The notes: generated from the sequence alone by a model not told the origin. Positions 40,276-51,644 are shown, numbered from the stretch's first letter. The stretch is DNA of 64,000 bases from Clostridium sp. C2-6-12 (GCF_009928485.1 NZ_JAABNP010000001.1:62001-126000); one strand, 5' to 3'. Translations and numbers: made by a program.

Positions 40276-40318
40276 AAAATCAGAGAAGTTATATAATTTT
40301 CTCTGATTTTTTTTTATT
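40276..40318. terminator. bidirectional terminator between the PLP genes and marR
   Basis: AAAATCAGAGAA and TTCTCTGATTTT form a perfect 12-bp stem with A-rich sequence on one side and a T run on the other, so it serves both converging genes. Confidence 0.92.
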
Positions 40319-40799
40319 TCAATTTCTTTAATAAAAACACAAGATTTTCAATAGATTTATCCAGCATAACTATTTCATCATCGGACAAGGGGGAGATTTT
40401 TTCGGCAAATGAATCACGAATAGAATCCCTTAAATTATGTAATATTTTTAAGGCCTTATCAGTTAACTCTACCCTAAGAATTCTTCTGTCATTAGGATCA
40501 GTATATCTATTGACTAAACCGTAATTAATTAAATTATCTATAATTGGTGTCATGTTTGGTTTTGATATTTTCAAATTTTCTGCTATTTGTGAAATAGGAG
40601 AAGAATTGAATTCTAAAAGATAAAATATGACTCTTACATGTGAAGGAGGCATTGACGAATCAGCAAAACATTTCTTTTCTCCTTCTAGTGCAGGGTGAAA
40701 ATTTTTACTCATATCATTTTGAGTAAGTACATTATTTCTAATAATCCATAAAAAGTCTATTAATGAATCTGCTACTTTTAATAAATTATCTTTATCCAT
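40314..40799 (-). CDS. MarR-family transcriptional regulator
   Basis: Winged-helix regulator of 161 residues. PISQIAENLKISKPNMTPI is the recognition helix region, and NRYTDPNDRRILRVELTD is the wing with its DxR signature. It is divergent from the RND operon, with 379 bases between the two starts. By analogy it probably represses that operon and is released by a drug or phenolic ligand. A candidate operator in the RND promoter is noted separately. Confidence 0.93.
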   Translation of the reverse strand: MDKDNLLKVADSLIDFLWIIRNNVLTQNDMSKNFHPALEGEKKCFADSSMPPSHVRVIFYLLEFNSSPISQIAENLKISKPNMTPIIDNLINYGLVNRYTDPNDRRILRVELTDKALKILHNLRDSIRDSFAEKISPLSDDEIVMLDKSIENLVFLLKKLK

Positions 40800-40877
40800 A
40801 ATTAAACAAATCCTTCCTGTGATAATTATAAGATAAATTATAAACTATTAACAAATTGAAAACAATAGAAAAGATTA

Positions 40878-40906
40878 TTGACTTATAATAGTTATAAAAA
40901 TATAAT
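40878..40906 (+). promoter_or_regulatory. promoter with embedded palindrome, RND operon side
   Basis: TTGACT (40878-40883), 17-base spacer, TATAAT (40901-40906). TTATAA-TAG-TTATAA (40883-40897) fills the spacer and would be a natural site for the divergent MarR protein. The transcript would have a leader of about 270 bases. Confidence 0.65.
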
Positions 40907-40951
40907 CAATATAAAGAATAGAATTTATTTCTACTATAACCAAAAAATAAA

Positions 40952-40990
40952 CACCTATAAAAGAGTGACTATACAACAATAATGAATATA
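40952..40990. repeat. single degenerate 41-nt repeat unit
   Basis: CACCTATAAAAGAGTGACTA and then CAACAATAATGAA match the 41-nt unit seen at 26201 and elsewhere, with one fewer A and a poorly paired hairpin. The rest of the 40800-41178 gap shows no gene. Confidence 0.7.
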
Positions 40991-41178
40991 TAAAATAAAA
41001 ATATAAGTTAGAATTAAGTTTTGCTTAAGAAAAACTTAATTAATTCCATTTATTATTAGAATAAGTAATTACATTAGAAAAAGAAGATTAATAACATAAG
41101 AGTTTATTTTTGTTAGTCTTTAATAACAAATTAGTATTAAAATTCTTAAGCGATAATATGTAAAAGCAGGGGGAAAAT

Positions 41179-42375
41179 ATGAAAAAATACTTAGCATTAT
41201 TTTTAGTAGTTAGTTCTTTAGCACTTGTTGGATGTACTAAAGCACCAGAAGTGAAAGAAAAACCAATAGCTGTATCAGTACAAATGGCTAAGGGTGGAGA
41301 AATAGAAAACACAAATACTTTTACAGGAGCAACTAAAGTTAAAGATGAAACTTCTGTTACGGCAGAAATGAGTGGAACAATTCAAGAAATATATGTAACT
41401 TTAGGGCAGCAGGTAAAAAAAGGGGACAAGCTTTTAGTTATTAAAGGTGATGATGCACAAAATAGCGTTAAGCAAGCACAAGCAGCTTTAGATATTGCAA
41501 AAGCAAGTTATACAAATGGGAAGAATTCACTTTCAGAAAATTTAAAGACAGCTCAAAGAAATTATGATGAAGCTAAAAGAAGCCATGATGCAAAAACTCA
41601 ATTATATCAAGCAGAAGCTGTTAGTGAAGATGAATTCAAAAAATCACAAGCTAGTTTTGATCAAGCTAAACAAAGTTTAGATATGGCACAAAAATCATAT
41701 GATGAGGCAAATGGTAAAAGCGTGGCTGAATTAGAGGATTTGGCTGAAAAGCAGCTTAATCAAGCGCAAGTTTCATACGATATAGCAGCTAGTAATTTGA
41801 GAAAATTAACTATAATTGCACCAGTTGATGGAATTATAACAGCTAAAAATTTTGATGCAAATGAGCTTATAAACCAACAACAGCCTGCATTTGTTATTTC
41901 TAGTCCAAACACATTGCAAATAGATTTAGACGTAACTCAAGCAGATTTAAGTAAATTCCAAGCTGGAAAAGAAGTAGAGGTTACAATTAATAATAAAAAA
42001 GTAAAGGGTACAGTTAAATATGTGCCAGAAGTATCAACTGGAACCACATCTTTATATGATGTTCAAATAGTAGTTGATAATTCAGCAGATGAATTTAAGG
42101 CAGGAATGTCGGCTGAAGTTAAATTAAGCATAGAAAAAGAAGGATCAACAGTTACAATTCCTAAAAAAGCTATATTTGAAGATGGTGGGAAGAAATACAT
42201 ATATCTAGTAAATGCTGATAATAAGACAGTTAAGACAGAAGTAACAACAGGAATATTAACTGAAAAATCAGCTCAAATTAAAAGTGGAGTTAACAAAGAT
42301 GATACAGTAGTTATTGGAGGACTAAACTTAATTTCGGATGGAACTCTTGTGTTTCCTGTAACAAAGGAGGACTAA
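41179..42375 (+). CDS. RND efflux membrane fusion lipoprotein
   Basis: Adaptor of 398 residues. A lipoprotein signal with LALVGC (acylated Cys19) precedes the usual lipoyl-coiled coil-lipoyl arrangement (IYVTLGQQVKKGDKLLVIKG, a helical hairpin of ~110 residues, then LTIIAPVDGIITAKNF) and a beta-barrel. AGGGGGAAAAT precedes the ATG. It is the first gene of the RND operon and lies four bases before the pump gene. The lipid anchor attaches it to the outer face of the single membrane. Confidence 0.93.
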   Translation: MKKYLALFLVVSSLALVGCTKAPEVKEKPIAVSVQMAKGGEIENTNTFTGATKVKDETSVTAEMSGTIQEIYVTLGQQVKKGDKLLVIKGDDAQNSVKQAQAALDIAKASYTNGKNSLSENLKTAQRNYDEAKRSHDAKTQLYQAEAVSEDEFKKSQASFDQAKQSLDMAQKSYDEANGKSVAELEDLAEKQLNQAQVSYDIAASNLRKLTIIAPVDGIITAKNFDANELINQQQPAFVISSPNTLQIDLDVTQADLSKFQAGKEVEVTINNKKVKGTVKYVPEVSTGTTSLYDVQIVVDNSADEFKAGMSAEVKLSIEKEGSTVTIPKKAIFEDGGKKYIYLVNADNKTVKTEVTTGILTEKSAQIKSGVNKDDTVVIGGLNLISDGTLVFPVTKED

Positions 42376-42379
42376 TAAA

Positions 42380-45300
42380 ATGAATTTAATAAAAACTTCA
42401 ATAAAACGTCCTCTTACTATAATAATGGTCTTTCTTGTAGTGATTTTGTTTGGAGCCATTGGATATACAAGGATGCCAGCAGATTTAATGCCTAAAATGG
42501 ATATACCAGTTTTAACTATACAGACAATGTGGCAGGGTGCTGGTCCAGAAGATGTAGATGAGCAAATAAGTAAAAAGATTGATGAAAAAGTTTCTGCTGT
42601 TTCTAAAGTTAAGGAGACCCAGACTATCTCACAAGAAAGTGTTTCCTTCGTTGTAGTTCAATTTGAATATGGAACAGATGTTGATAAAGTATTAAATGAC
42701 GTTAAATCAAAAGTAGATGATGTACAATCTCAATTGCCAGATGGTGTAGAGAAATCTAAAGTATTAAAGATTGATATAAATGCAGGAGCAATAGCAAGTT
42801 TGGTAGTAACTTCAGATAAACCTTCTGATGATATAATGAAATATGCAGAAGATGTAATTCAAAATAAGATTAAAGCTCAAGATGGAGTTACTTCAGCTGA
42901 TATAAAAGGTGGAGAAAATTCAGAAGTTAATATAGTTGCAGATCCAGCTGTACTTTCAAGTTATAATGTAAGTTTATCAACAATAAAGAGTACACTAGCA
43001 AATAGCAATAAAACTTTCCCTTATGGAACAATAACAGAGGGGGAAAATAAAGTTACTTTAAGAGGTATGGATCAGCTAAGATCCTTAGAGGATATAAAAC
43101 AAATTCAAATCCAAACTAATAAGGGACAATCTGTTAGATTAGATCAAATATGCGATGTTCAGTTTGGTCCAAAAGATAAGGAAGATATATATAGATATAA
43201 TGGAAAAGAAAGTTTAGTTTTAGATGTTAATAAACAACAAGATGCTAATACTTTGGCTGTTATGGAGGATGTAAAAAAAGCTGTAGCAGAATTAAATAAA
43301 AGTAACTCTGAATATAAGATTACTATAGTTAATGATTCAAGTGAATATATTAAAACTTCTATTGAAAATGTATTAACAGAAATATTCACAGCTGCAATTA
43401 TTTCTTTCTTGGTAATATTAGTGTTCTTAAAGAATATAAGAGCATCATTAGTAGTTTCGTTGGCTATTCCAACTTCTATAATTGGTACAATTGCAGTACT
43501 TTATTTTACAGGTGAAACAATTAATATAGTTACTTTAAGTTCTCTTGTAATATCAGTTGGTCTGGTGGTTGATAACTCCATAGTTGTTATAGAAAATATA
43601 TTCAAATATAAGAATAATAAAAAATTAACCAATGAAGATGCAACCTTTCATGGAACAACTACAGTATCAAGTGCAATAATTGGTTCAACTTTAACAATTA
43701 TCTGCGTATTCCTGCCAATTTTATTTACAGATGGGCTTACTAAGATTATGTTTGGAGCATTAGCAAAAACAATTATTTCAGCTTTAGCTATATCACTTAT
43801 AGCAGCTATAACCATAGTTCCAAGTGTATTTAATAAGTTAAGTGGTGGAAAAAGTGCAGGTAAGATGAAAGAAAAGCCTTCTCCTATATTTGATAAAATA
43901 AGTCAAGGATATAAAAACTTAATTGATAAATCCTTAAAGCATAAAAAAATTGTTGTATTTTTAAGTACTGCACTATTTGTTTTATCAATATTTGGAGCTA
44001 GATTTATAGGAATGGACTTTATGCCTGCTTCAGATAAAGGAAAATTAAGTATATCTATAACCTTACCAGAAGGTTTAGATTTAAAACCAAGTGATTATTA
44101 TGTGGCTATGGCAGAGGAAAAGATTTCAGATATTCCAGAAATAAAAACTGTAATAACCTCTTTGATAACCTCTGGAACTTCAGTAAGAAGTGGTAATAAA
44201 GCTACAATACATGTTGAATTAGTACCAAAAGAAGAAAGAAAATTATCTACAGCAAAGGTACAAGAGGAAATTAAGGCAAGAATGGCTACTGTACCAGATT
44301 GTAAGGTTGCAGTAACCATGGATAGTGGTTTTGGTGGAGGCGGAAGCTCTGGTGGAAGTGATCTTTCTCTTACATTAAAAGGCGCAGATTTAGATACTTT
44401 AGATGTTTTAGCAAACCAAATTAAAGATAAACTTGGAGATATAAATGGACTTCAAAATATCGAAACTTCAATTGCTGATACTACTCAAGAAGCACAATTT
44501 AAAATAGATAAACAAAAAGCAAATAAGTATGGAGTTAACACAGGCTCAATTGGCTCAATATTAAATACAGCTATAGGTGGAAAGTCTGTAACTACAGCCA
44601 AAATCAATGATTATGATGTAGATGTTAACTTGAAATTTAAAAATGATAGTATAAATAATATAGAAGATATTAAGCAAATAAAAATATTAAATAATAAAGG
44701 TCAAGAAATTCCTTTAGGAAATATAGTTGATATAAAAATGGCTAATGGACTTAAGAAGATTTCTAGAAATGATGGAGATTATGCTATAAGTATTACTGCA
44801 AGCTTAAAGGGTATAGATACAGGAACAGCATCAAAGAAAGCTATGGAAGTAGTAAATCAATTAAATCTTCCTAAAGATTATGAAGTATCCTTTGGTGGAA
44901 ATACACAAAATATGAATGAATCAATGGGTGGTCTTGCTTATGCAGTATTAATTGCCATAGTATTAGTTTATATGGTAATGGTAGCTCAATTTGAATCCTT
45001 CAGTAAACCGCTTATAATAATGTCATGTATTCCATATGCCTTTGTTGGAGTTGTTGCTGCACTGCTAATAACTAGAATAAGTCTTAGTATAGTTGGAATG
45101 CTGGGAGTAGTATTGCTGGTAGGTATAGTTGTTAATCACGGTATAGTTATGATTGATTATATTGAGCAGCTGAGAAGAGCTTCAGAGAATATGCCACTAG
45201 ATGAAATAGTTGCAAAAGGTGCAGCTATAAGATTAAGACCAGTTTTAATGACTGTTTTAACAGCTGCTTTAGGTATGGTGCCAACAGCATTAGCCTTACA

Positions 45301-45580
45301 TGAAGGTGGAGAAATGATGCAGCCACTTGCAGTAGTAATAATTGGTGGTCTTATTGTATCAACTTTAGTAACCTTAGTATTAATACCAGTTATTTATATG
45401 ATCTTTGATAATTGGGAAAAGAAGTTTGGAAAGAAAATTCATAAACTTACTGAAGGAATATCTGAGAAATATGAAAATTTCAAAGCTGAAAAGGTAAGAC
45501 CTAAGTTTAGCAAATTTATTAATAATGATATAGAACCTAAAGTAATAGATGAGAATGAAAATATTGATTTGAAGAAATAA
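42380..45580 (+). CDS. RND-family multidrug efflux pump (HAE1/AcrB-like)
   Basis: Proton-driven inner-membrane pump of 1066 residues. Twelve membrane segments surround two large extracytoplasmic domains. VDEQISKKIDEKVSAV is typical of the porter domain, and TM4 carries the proton-relay Asp398 in LVVDNSIVVIENI. The second half repeats the fold with MLGVVLLVGIVVNHGIVM, where Asn-His replaces the Asp pair, as is normal. GGAGG precedes the ATG. It is organised with the adaptor and a TolC-like gene and faces a marR gene, so drug or solvent export is inferred. Confidence 0.95.
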   Translation: MNLIKTSIKRPLTIIMVFLVVILFGAIGYTRMPADLMPKMDIPVLTIQTMWQGAGPEDVDEQISKKIDEKVSAVSKVKETQTISQESVSFVVVQFEYGTDVDKVLNDVKSKVDDVQSQLPDGVEKSKVLKIDINAGAIASLVVTSDKPSDDIMKYAEDVIQNKIKAQDGVTSADIKGGENSEVNIVADPAVLSSYNVSLSTIKSTLANSNKTFPYGTITEGENKVTLRGMDQLRSLEDIKQIQIQTNKGQSVRLDQICDVQFGPKDKEDIYRYNGKESLVLDVNKQQDANTLAVMEDVKKAVAELNKSNSEYKITIVNDSSEYIKTSIENVLTEIFTAAIISFLVILVFLKNIRASLVVSLAIPTSIIGTIAVLYFTGETINIVTLSSLVISVGLVVDNSIVVIENIFKYKNNKKLTNEDATFHGTTTVSSAIIGSTLTIICVFLPILFTDGLTKIMFGALAKTIISALAISLIAAITIVPSVFNKLSGGKSAGKMKEKPSPIFDKISQGYKNLIDKSLKHKKIVVFLSTALFVLSIFGARFIGMDFMPASDKGKLSISITLPEGLDLKPSDYYVAMAEEKISDIPEIKTVITSLITSGTSVRSGNKATIHVELVPKEERKLSTAKVQEEIKARMATVPDCKVAVTMDSGFGGGGSSGGSDLSLTLKGADLDTLDVLANQIKDKLGDINGLQNIETSIADTTQEAQFKIDKQKANKYGVNTGSIGSILNTAIGGKSVTTAKINDYDVDVNLKFKNDSINNIEDIKQIKILNNKGQEIPLGNIVDIKMANGLKKISRNDGDYAISITASLKGIDTGTASKKAMEVVNQLNLPKDYEVSFGGNTQNMNESMGGLAYAVLIAIVLVYMVMVAQFESFSKPLIIMSCIPYAFVGVVAALLITRISLSIVGMLGVVLLVGIVVNHGIVMIDYIEQLRRASENMPLDEIVAKGAAIRLRPVLMTVLTAALGMVPTALALHEGGEMMQPLAVVIIGGLIVSTLVTLVLIPVIYMIFDNWEKKFGKKIHKLTEGISEKYENFKAEKVRPKFSKFINNDIEPKVIDENENIDLKK

Positions 45581-45716
45581 AGTAAATTATAAGGAACTAT
45601 TTTACAACTTGCTTAATATGGATTATTATTAAGTTAAAGATGTAAATAGTATCCTTATAATAATGAAAAGATATTAAGTGAAGAATATATAATTTAAAAT
45701 GAAGAGGGGAATAACA

Positions 45717-47045
45717 ATGAGGAAAAATATAAATAAATTGATTGCATTTGCAATAGGTATAAGTGTTATGAGTGGAACAGCGATACCAGTATTGGCAGCA
45801 GATTCAACAACTGCTAGTAATTCTACAGTAACTGCTACAACAGCTAATACTTCAACAACAGCAGCTACTAGTACAAATACTTCTGCAACAACAAATGCGG
45901 TTACACAAGGTAGTAATATTGTATATGCGCAAAATCAAGTAAAACAAAAACCAGTTCTTACTTTAAAGGATGCAATAAATGCAGCGTTCAATACTAGTCA
46001 AACATTAACATTAAAAGAAAAGAAAATAAGGTTAGAAGAAGATAAGTTAGATCTTCAAGAAAAAGTTAATGATGATGGATATCAATATGATTCTCAAGAA
46101 TTAGCAGTAAAGCAAGCAAAAGAAGATAAAGAGTTTTTTGAGGATCAAATAGCTCAAACTGTTACTGATAAATACACAGATTTAGTAGCTAAGGAAAATG
46201 AACTAGATAAGTTAAAAAAACAAATAGAAATAAAAACTAAACAACTTAAAGATAATGAGCTAAAAAAGAATTTAGGGCTTATAACTACAATTGATTTAAA
46301 AAATGCACAAAATGATCTTGAAACACAAAAAAATAATATCAAGTTTAAAGAGGATCAATTAAATAATAATAAGTACTATTTTAAAGTATTAACTGGCAAA
46401 GATTTGAGTGAATATTTATTAGAACAAGATCAAGCATATGAAATATTTAAAATAGATGGTTCAGTAGACTCATATTTCGATAAAATAATAGATAAATATT
46501 TGAGATATAATGTTAAAAGTAATGAACTTTTAAAGGATTATGTAAAGGACATTAAAAAGGACAGACCAACAGGTGATGCACCAAAAGCAAGTAATTATTC
46601 TGATACTTTAGATGTAGATGGAGTGACTGTTATAGAAAAAGGCAGTGACAAGTTTAAAAAGGCATTGGACGATTATAATAAAGACATTGCAGAGTATAGA
46701 ACATACTTAGAGACAAGATATAATTATAATGCAGCAACAGTTGGTTTAGATGAAAAGAAAAAGAGTTATAGACAAATATTAAAGGATAGTTATGCAAAGC
46801 TTATTGATTTAGAAAATAAAATTAATGTTATGAAGAGTAGTGTAGAAATTAGTAATAAGCAACTTAGCAATGCAAAATTAAAATACGATATGGGATTAAT
46901 AACAAAAACTGATTATAACAATTTGGTTTTAGATAATGATGATTTGGAAAACAATTTTAGAACTGCTGTTAATAGCTATAATACATTAAAAAATCAAATA
47001 CAAAAGCCTTGGTTATTAGTTGGAGGAGCTTCCTCAGCTAATTAG
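45717..47045 (+). CDS. TolC-like outer membrane efflux family protein in a monoderm
   Basis: Secreted protein of 442 residues with signal peptide (LIAFAIGISVMSG to PVLAADS), then a ~50-residue Thr/Ser/Ala-rich linker, then a long helical domain with two related halves typical of the OEP/TolC family (TLKDAINAAFNTSQTLTLKE; LKYDMGLITKTDYNNLVLDN and its earlier counterpart KNLGLITTIDLKNAQNDL). I use ATG 45717 after GAGGGG; an ATG at 45699 precedes that site. A Gram-positive has no outer membrane for the usual TolC barrel. It may span the wall or cap the adaptor; this is inference. Confidence 0.87.
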   Translation: MRKNINKLIAFAIGISVMSGTAIPVLAADSTTASNSTVTATTANTSTTAATSTNTSATTNAVTQGSNIVYAQNQVKQKPVLTLKDAINAAFNTSQTLTLKEKKIRLEEDKLDLQEKVNDDGYQYDSQELAVKQAKEDKEFFEDQIAQTVTDKYTDLVAKENELDKLKKQIEIKTKQLKDNELKKNLGLITTIDLKNAQNDLETQKNNIKFKEDQLNNNKYYFKVLTGKDLSEYLLEQDQAYEIFKIDGSVDSYFDKIIDKYLRYNVKSNELLKDYVKDIKKDRPTGDAPKASNYSDTLDVDGVTVIEKGSDKFKKALDDYNKDIAEYRTYLETRYNYNAATVGLDEKKKSYRQILKDSYAKLIDLENKINVMKSSVEISNKQLSNAKLKYDMGLITKTDYNNLVLDNDDLENNFRTAVNSYNTLKNQIQKPWLLVGGASSAN

Positions 47046-47052
47046 GTTTTAT

Positions 47053-47082
47053 ATGCCGCCGTTTATGGCGGCATTATTTTTA
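47053..47082 (+). terminator. terminator of the RND operon
   Basis: ATGCCGCC with GGCGGCAT, loop GTTTAT, then TATTTTTAT. Unusually GC-rich for the locality. Confidence 0.95.
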
Positions 47083-47344
47083 TACAAATTTATTTGGGAT
47101 TTACAGTTAATTAAAAAAATCATTTTGCTAAAACTAATTGAAACATATATTTCAATAGGTCAATTATAAATTGCTACACAAATATCACTATGATATAATT
47201 ATGATGATGGAATTTGTAAAAAGATGTCTCTTCAGGATATAATTTGGGTAAAATTCATAACCAATATAGGTATTAGTTATGAATTATAAAGGTTATATCT
47301 AATGGGTATTGATTAGGTTAATTTTATTTTCGAGGGGGAATAAT

Positions 47345-49015
47345 ATGTTTCAATTTATTAGTAAGTCTTTTAAAGCAAAGATGGTATTGATTGTAATCAT
47401 ATCAATATTTTTAGTTGGAATGGGTTTATTGGGCATAGTGCTTAAATCTCAATATGATTCACAACTGGAACAAATGAAGAGTGATGGGCTTAATATTGCA
47501 AGGATTACAGCAAAAAACATTGAAAAAGAATCTAAAGAAGCTACTAAAGAAAGCTTACAAAAGGTCATAGAACAGATAGGAAATGCCCATGGAATTCAAT
47601 ACATAGCATTAATAGATAGTAAAATGACAGATGTTATCGACAGTCAAAAAGAAGAAATTGGTAAGAGTTTTGCAGATGATGAGGCAACAATTAAAACTGT
47701 TAAAGATAAAAAGGAAAGTCCAAGTTTTTATGTTGATCCCACTGGAGCTAGAGTTCTTGATATTCAAGTACCAACCGATTTGAAAATAGGTGATATTAAG
47801 ATTTCAGCTGTAGATATAGGAATATCTATGGAACCTTTATATGATAATATATATAATTCAATAATAAAAAGTAGTATTTTGGCAATCATACTTATTATAG
47901 TATTTTCAATAATACCTATATTAATTATAAATAGGGCAGTAGTACAACCTTTAAAAGAAGGTGTGAAAGTAGCAACTGCTATTGCTAATAAAGATTTAAC
48001 AACTACAGTGTCTGTGAAAAGTAAGGATGAAATAGGTTCTATAATCAATTCTGTTGAACAAGCAAAAAATAATTTGAAAAATATTATAAATCAAGTGCAG
48101 ATATCAACTGAAGAGGTGACAGGTGCTAGTGAAGTTGTCCATCTATCTTTGGACAGTATAGCGAGTAATACAGAAAATATGACTATATTTGTAGATGATA
48201 TGAATAAGTGTATGGAAGATAATTCAGAAATAATTAAGTCAACTCATAGTCAGATAGATAATTTAGTATTGAGTTCAAACAAAATTGAAGATATTTGCGA
48301 GCAAGTTGGAGACTTTATAATTGGCGTTAATAATTCAGCACAAAAGGGTAAGGATTCTATAGAAGAAATTATAAATACAATTGGAGAAATAGATCATTCA
48401 TCCAGGAATGTGGCTCAATATATTAAAGAACTGGAAGATGAAACAATTAAAATTGGAGCTATCGTAAATACAATATCAGAAATATCAGAGCAAACCAATT
48501 TGCTGGCATTGAATGCATCTATTGAAGCAGCTAGAGCAGGAGAAGCAGGAAAAGGATTTGCTGTAGTTGCAGAAGAAGTAAGAAAATTAGCAGAAGAAAG
48601 CGCAAATTCATTAAAAGATATAGATAATTTAACAAAGAATATAACTAAAAGTACACAAAAAGTAGTTCAAATAGTTGGAATAACAAAGGATAAAATTAGT
48701 GATGGAGTCAAACAATCAAGCATTGCAGGTGACAATATTGGGAAAGTGATTGAAGATGTTAGTGATACTAAGCATAGTGCAGATAAAATAAAAGAGTTAA
48801 TTTATAAACAAGCTGAGACAATTAAAAATGTGCAAGAATTTATGAATACAATAATTTCAAAAGAAGAAATCAATGGTGAGAAGATTCGTCATATTATGTC
48901 AGATATAGAAAAGCAAATTAGCGAATTTGAAGAAATGAGTGCTATCTCAAATCAATTAGAAGATATGTCTGTAAAGTTAACTATGTTGGTAAATGAATTT
49001 AAGATTCATGAATAA
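47345..49015 (+). CDS. methyl-accepting chemotaxis protein
   Basis: Chemoreceptor of 556 residues from ATG 47345, which follows GAGGGGGA; the frame is open upstream to 47309 without a site. Membrane segments at about 13-33 and 187-208 bracket a single-Cache-type sensor. A HAMP region and signalling coil follow, with tip [19 protein letters not shown] (Ser for the usual Ala) and [14 protein letters not shown]. Ligand unknown. Monocistronic, with its own terminator. Confidence 0.94.
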   Translation: MFQFISKSFKAKMVLIVIISIFLVGMGLLGIVLKSQYDSQLEQMKSDGLNIARITAKNIEKESKEATKESLQKVIEQIGNAHGIQYIALIDSKMTDVIDSQKEEIGKSFADDEATIKTVKDKKESPSFYVDPTGARVLDIQVPTDLKIGDIKISAVDIGISMEPLYDNIYNSIIKSSILAIILIIVFSIIPILIINRAVVQPLKEGVKVATAIANKDLTTTVSVKSKDEIGSIINSVEQAKNNLKNIINQVQISTEEVTGASEVVHLSLDSIASNTENMTIFVDDMNKCMEDNSEIIKSTHSQIDNLVLSSNKIEDICEQVGDFIIGVNNSAQKGKDSIEEIINTIGEIDHSSRNVAQYIKELEDETIKIGAIVNTISEISEQTNLLALNASIEAARAGEAGKGFAVVAEEVRKLAEESANSLKDIDNLTKNITKSTQKVVQIVGITKDKISDGVKQSSIAGDNIGKVIEDVSDTKHSADKIKELIYKQAETIKNVQEFMNTIISKEEINGEKIRHIMSDIEKQISEFEEMSAISNQLEDMSVKLTMLVNEFKIHE

Positions 49016-49037
49016 AATACAAAAGATAAATTTATTA

Positions 49038-49084
49038 AAATGGAGAAGATATAGGTGTAAAAGCCTGATTTTCTTCATTTTTTC
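49038..49084 (+). terminator. terminator after the chemoreceptor gene
   Basis: AAATGGAGAAGAT pairs with ATTTTCTTCATTT over 13 bases (two G-T), an inner AGG/CCT extends it, and a T run follows. The remaining ~240 bases before the phosphorylase gene are AT-rich with no further element recognised. Confidence 0.88.
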
Positions 49085-49321
49085 ATAATGAAAGCCACTT
49101 TAAATTATTAATTAAATTTGTAGTTATAAGAAAAATAAATCTATAATCTAAAATCGCATGATTAATATACAAAAAAAAATATAAATGTACAAAACTGATT
49201 GAATTAAATTGATATAATAATCGTAAATTGAAGTCAATATTTGTATATATAAATCATGATTAAATACAGATTATTAATTAAATCATATATTAAGAATTTA
49301 ATTTAAAGGTGGGAAAATTTT

Positions 49322-51580
49322 ATGGTAGAAAAGAATTTAAATCAGATTTTAAAGAAAAGGTTTAACACTGCTATTGATAAGGCTAACAATGAAGAAATTT
49401 ATTTAGCATTATTAGAAATGACTAAAGGAACAATCAAGAAAAAAGGCACTAACAAAGGCAAAAAGAAGTTATACTACATTTCAGCTGAATTTTTAATTGG
49501 TAAGTTATTATCTAACAACTTAATTAACTTAGGACTTTATGAAGAAGTTAAAAAGGTATTAGCTAAAAACGGAAAGAGCTTACTTGAAATTGAAGATGCT
49601 GAATTAGAACCTTCTTTAGGTAATGGTGGACTTGGAAGATTAGCAGCATGCTTTGTTGATTCTATTGCAACATTAGGATTAAATGGAGATGGAGTTGGGT
49701 TAAATTATCATTTTGGTTTATTTCAACAAGTATTTGAAGATCATAAGCAAAAGGCTGTTAAAAACCCATGGATTACAAGTGACAGTTGGTTAAATAAATC
49801 TGACATTAAATTTGAAGTTCCATTTGGAGGTTTTACAGTTACATCAACTTTATATGATATAGATGTAACAGGATACAATCAAGCATCAAACAGACTTAGA
49901 TTATTTGATATAGATACTTTAGATGAATCTCTAGTTAAAGAAGGTATAAACTTTGATAAAGAAGATATAAAGAAAAACTTAACTTTATTCTTATATCCAG
50001 ATGATAGTGATGAAGCAGGACATTTATTAAGAATATATCAACAATACTTTATGGTAAGTAATGCAGCACAATTAATTTTGCTTGAAGCTGAAGAAAATGG
50101 ATACGATCTTCATAAGTTAAATGAACATGTAGTAGTTCAAATTAATGATACGCATCCATCAATGGTTATTCCAGAATTAATCAGATTGCTTGGTGAAAAA
50201 GGAATTGGAATGGAGGAAGCTATTGAAATTGTAAGAAAAACTTGCGCTTATACTAACCATACAATTCTTGCAGAAGCTTTAGAAAAATGGCCAATGACTT
50301 ACTTGCAAAAGGTTGTACCTCAATTATTACCAATAATCAGAGAATTAGATAACAGAGTAAAAAAAGAATTCAAAGATGAAAAAGTAGCTATTATAGATAA
50401 AGACAAGCGCGTACACATGGCTCATATGGATATTCACTATGGTTTTAGTGTAAATGGGGTTGCTGCTCTTCATACTGAAATTTTAAAAGATGAAGAATTA
50501 AAACCATTCTATGATATTTATCCTGAAAAATTTAATAATAAAACAAATGGTATAACATTCAGAAGATGGTTATTACACTGTAATAATGAATTAGCTGATT
50601 ATATTACAGAACTTATTGGGGAAGACTTCAAGAAGGATGCTGCTAAGTTAGAAGATTTAGCTAAATATGTAGATGATAAAGCTGTATTAAATAAGCTTGG
50701 TGAAATCAAGAAAAATAATAAGGTGCTATTAAAGAATTACTTAAAGGAAACTCAAGGAATAGAAATAGATGAAAATTCTATTTTTGATATTCAAATTAAG
50801 AGACTTCATGAATATAAGAGACAACAAATGAATGTACTTTATATTATTAATAAATATTTAGAAATTAAAAAAGGTAAAAAGCCAACTACGCCAATTACTA
50901 TGATATTTGGAGCTAAGGCTGCCCCAGCTTATATAATAGCACAAGATATTATACATGCTATCCTTTGCTTACAAGAAATCATTAATAATGATCCAGAAGT
51001 TAATAAGTACTTAAAGGTTGTTATGGTTGAAAATTATAATGTAACTAAGGCGTCTAAATTAATACCTGCTTGTGATGTATCAGAACAAATCTCTCTTGCA
51101 TCTAAGGAAGCTAGTGGTACTGGTAATATGAAATTCATGTTAAATGGAGCATTGACACTTGGAACAGACGATGGTGCCAATGTTGAAATTCATGAATTAG
51201 TTGGAGATGACAACATTTATATCTTTGGTGAATCTAGTGAAAAAGTTATTGAACATTATAAGAAGGCAGACTATGTTTCAAAGAAATTCTACAAGAAAGC
51301 TGCAATTAAGAAGTTGGTGGATTTCTTAGTAGGACCTGAAATGCTTAAGGTTGGAGATAAAGAAAACCTTACAAGACTTCAAAATGAATTAATCAATAAA
51401 GATTGGTTTATGACTTTACTTGATATAGAAGATTATATCAAGACTAAAGATATAGTATTTAAAGATTATGAAGATAGAGAAACTTGGAATAAAAAAGTTT
51501 TAGTTAATATAAGTAAAGCTGGCTTCTTCTCTTCAGATCGTACAATTGCACAATACAATAAAGACATTTGGAAACTATAA
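49322..51580 (+). CDS. glgP: glycogen/maltodextrin phosphorylase
   Basis: GT35 alpha-glucan phosphorylase that releases glucose 1-phosphate from glycogen or maltodextrin. Its 752 residues are shorter than the ~800-830 of typical enzymes because the N-terminal region is compact. [55 protein letters not shown] and the PLP-lysine motif [14 protein letters not shown] (Lys604) are intact. GGTGGGAAA precedes the ATG. With MalQ it completes maltodextrin degradation. No operator of the GCAAGCG type was found upstream. The malP name is equally defensible. Confidence 0.94.
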   Translation: MVEKNLNQILKKRFNTAIDKANNEEIYLALLEMTKGTIKKKGTNKGKKKLYYISAEFLIGKLLSNNLINLGLYEEVKKVLAKNGKSLLEIEDAELEPSLGNGGLGRLAACFVDSIATLGLNGDGVGLNYHFGLFQQVFEDHKQKAVKNPWITSDSWLNKSDIKFEVPFGGFTVTSTLYDIDVTGYNQASNRLRLFDIDTLDESLVKEGINFDKEDIKKNLTLFLYPDDSDEAGHLLRIYQQYFMVSNAAQLILLEAEENGYDLHKLNEHVVVQINDTHPSMVIPELIRLLGEKGIGMEEAIEIVRKTCAYTNHTILAEALEKWPMTYLQKVVPQLLPIIRELDNRVKKEFKDEKVAIIDKDKRVHMAHMDIHYGFSVNGVAALHTEILKDEELKPFYDIYPEKFNNKTNGITFRRWLLHCNNELADYITELIGEDFKKDAAKLEDLAKYVDDKAVLNKLGEIKKNNKVLLKNYLKETQGIEIDENSIFDIQIKRLHEYKRQQMNVLYIINKYLEIKKGKKPTTPITMIFGAKAAPAYIIAQDIIHAILCLQEIINNDPEVNKYLKVVMVENYNVTKASKLIPACDVSEQISLASKEASGTGNMKFMLNGALTLGTDDGANVEIHELVGDDNIYIFGESSEKVIEHYKKADYVSKKFYKKAAIKKLVDFLVGPEMLKVGDKENLTRLQNELINKDWFMTLLDIEDYIKTKDIVFKDYEDRETWNKKVLVNISKAGFFSSDRTIAQYNKDIWKL

Positions 51581-51590
51581 TTTTACGTTC

Positions 51591-51641
51591 AGTTAAGAAT
51601 TAATAGTTAACAGTTGAGGAGGAAAAGCCTAAGGGCTTTTC
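51591..51641. repeat. heptad repeat array (4 units) plus perfect hairpin
   Basis: AGTTAAG, AATTAAT, AGTTAAC, AGTTGAG (51591-51618), followed by GAAAAGCC-TAAG-GGCTTTTC, an 8-bp perfect stem at 51622-51641. It matches the order seen at 9672 but with a different stem sequence. Confidence 0.85.
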
Positions 51642-51644
51642 AAT

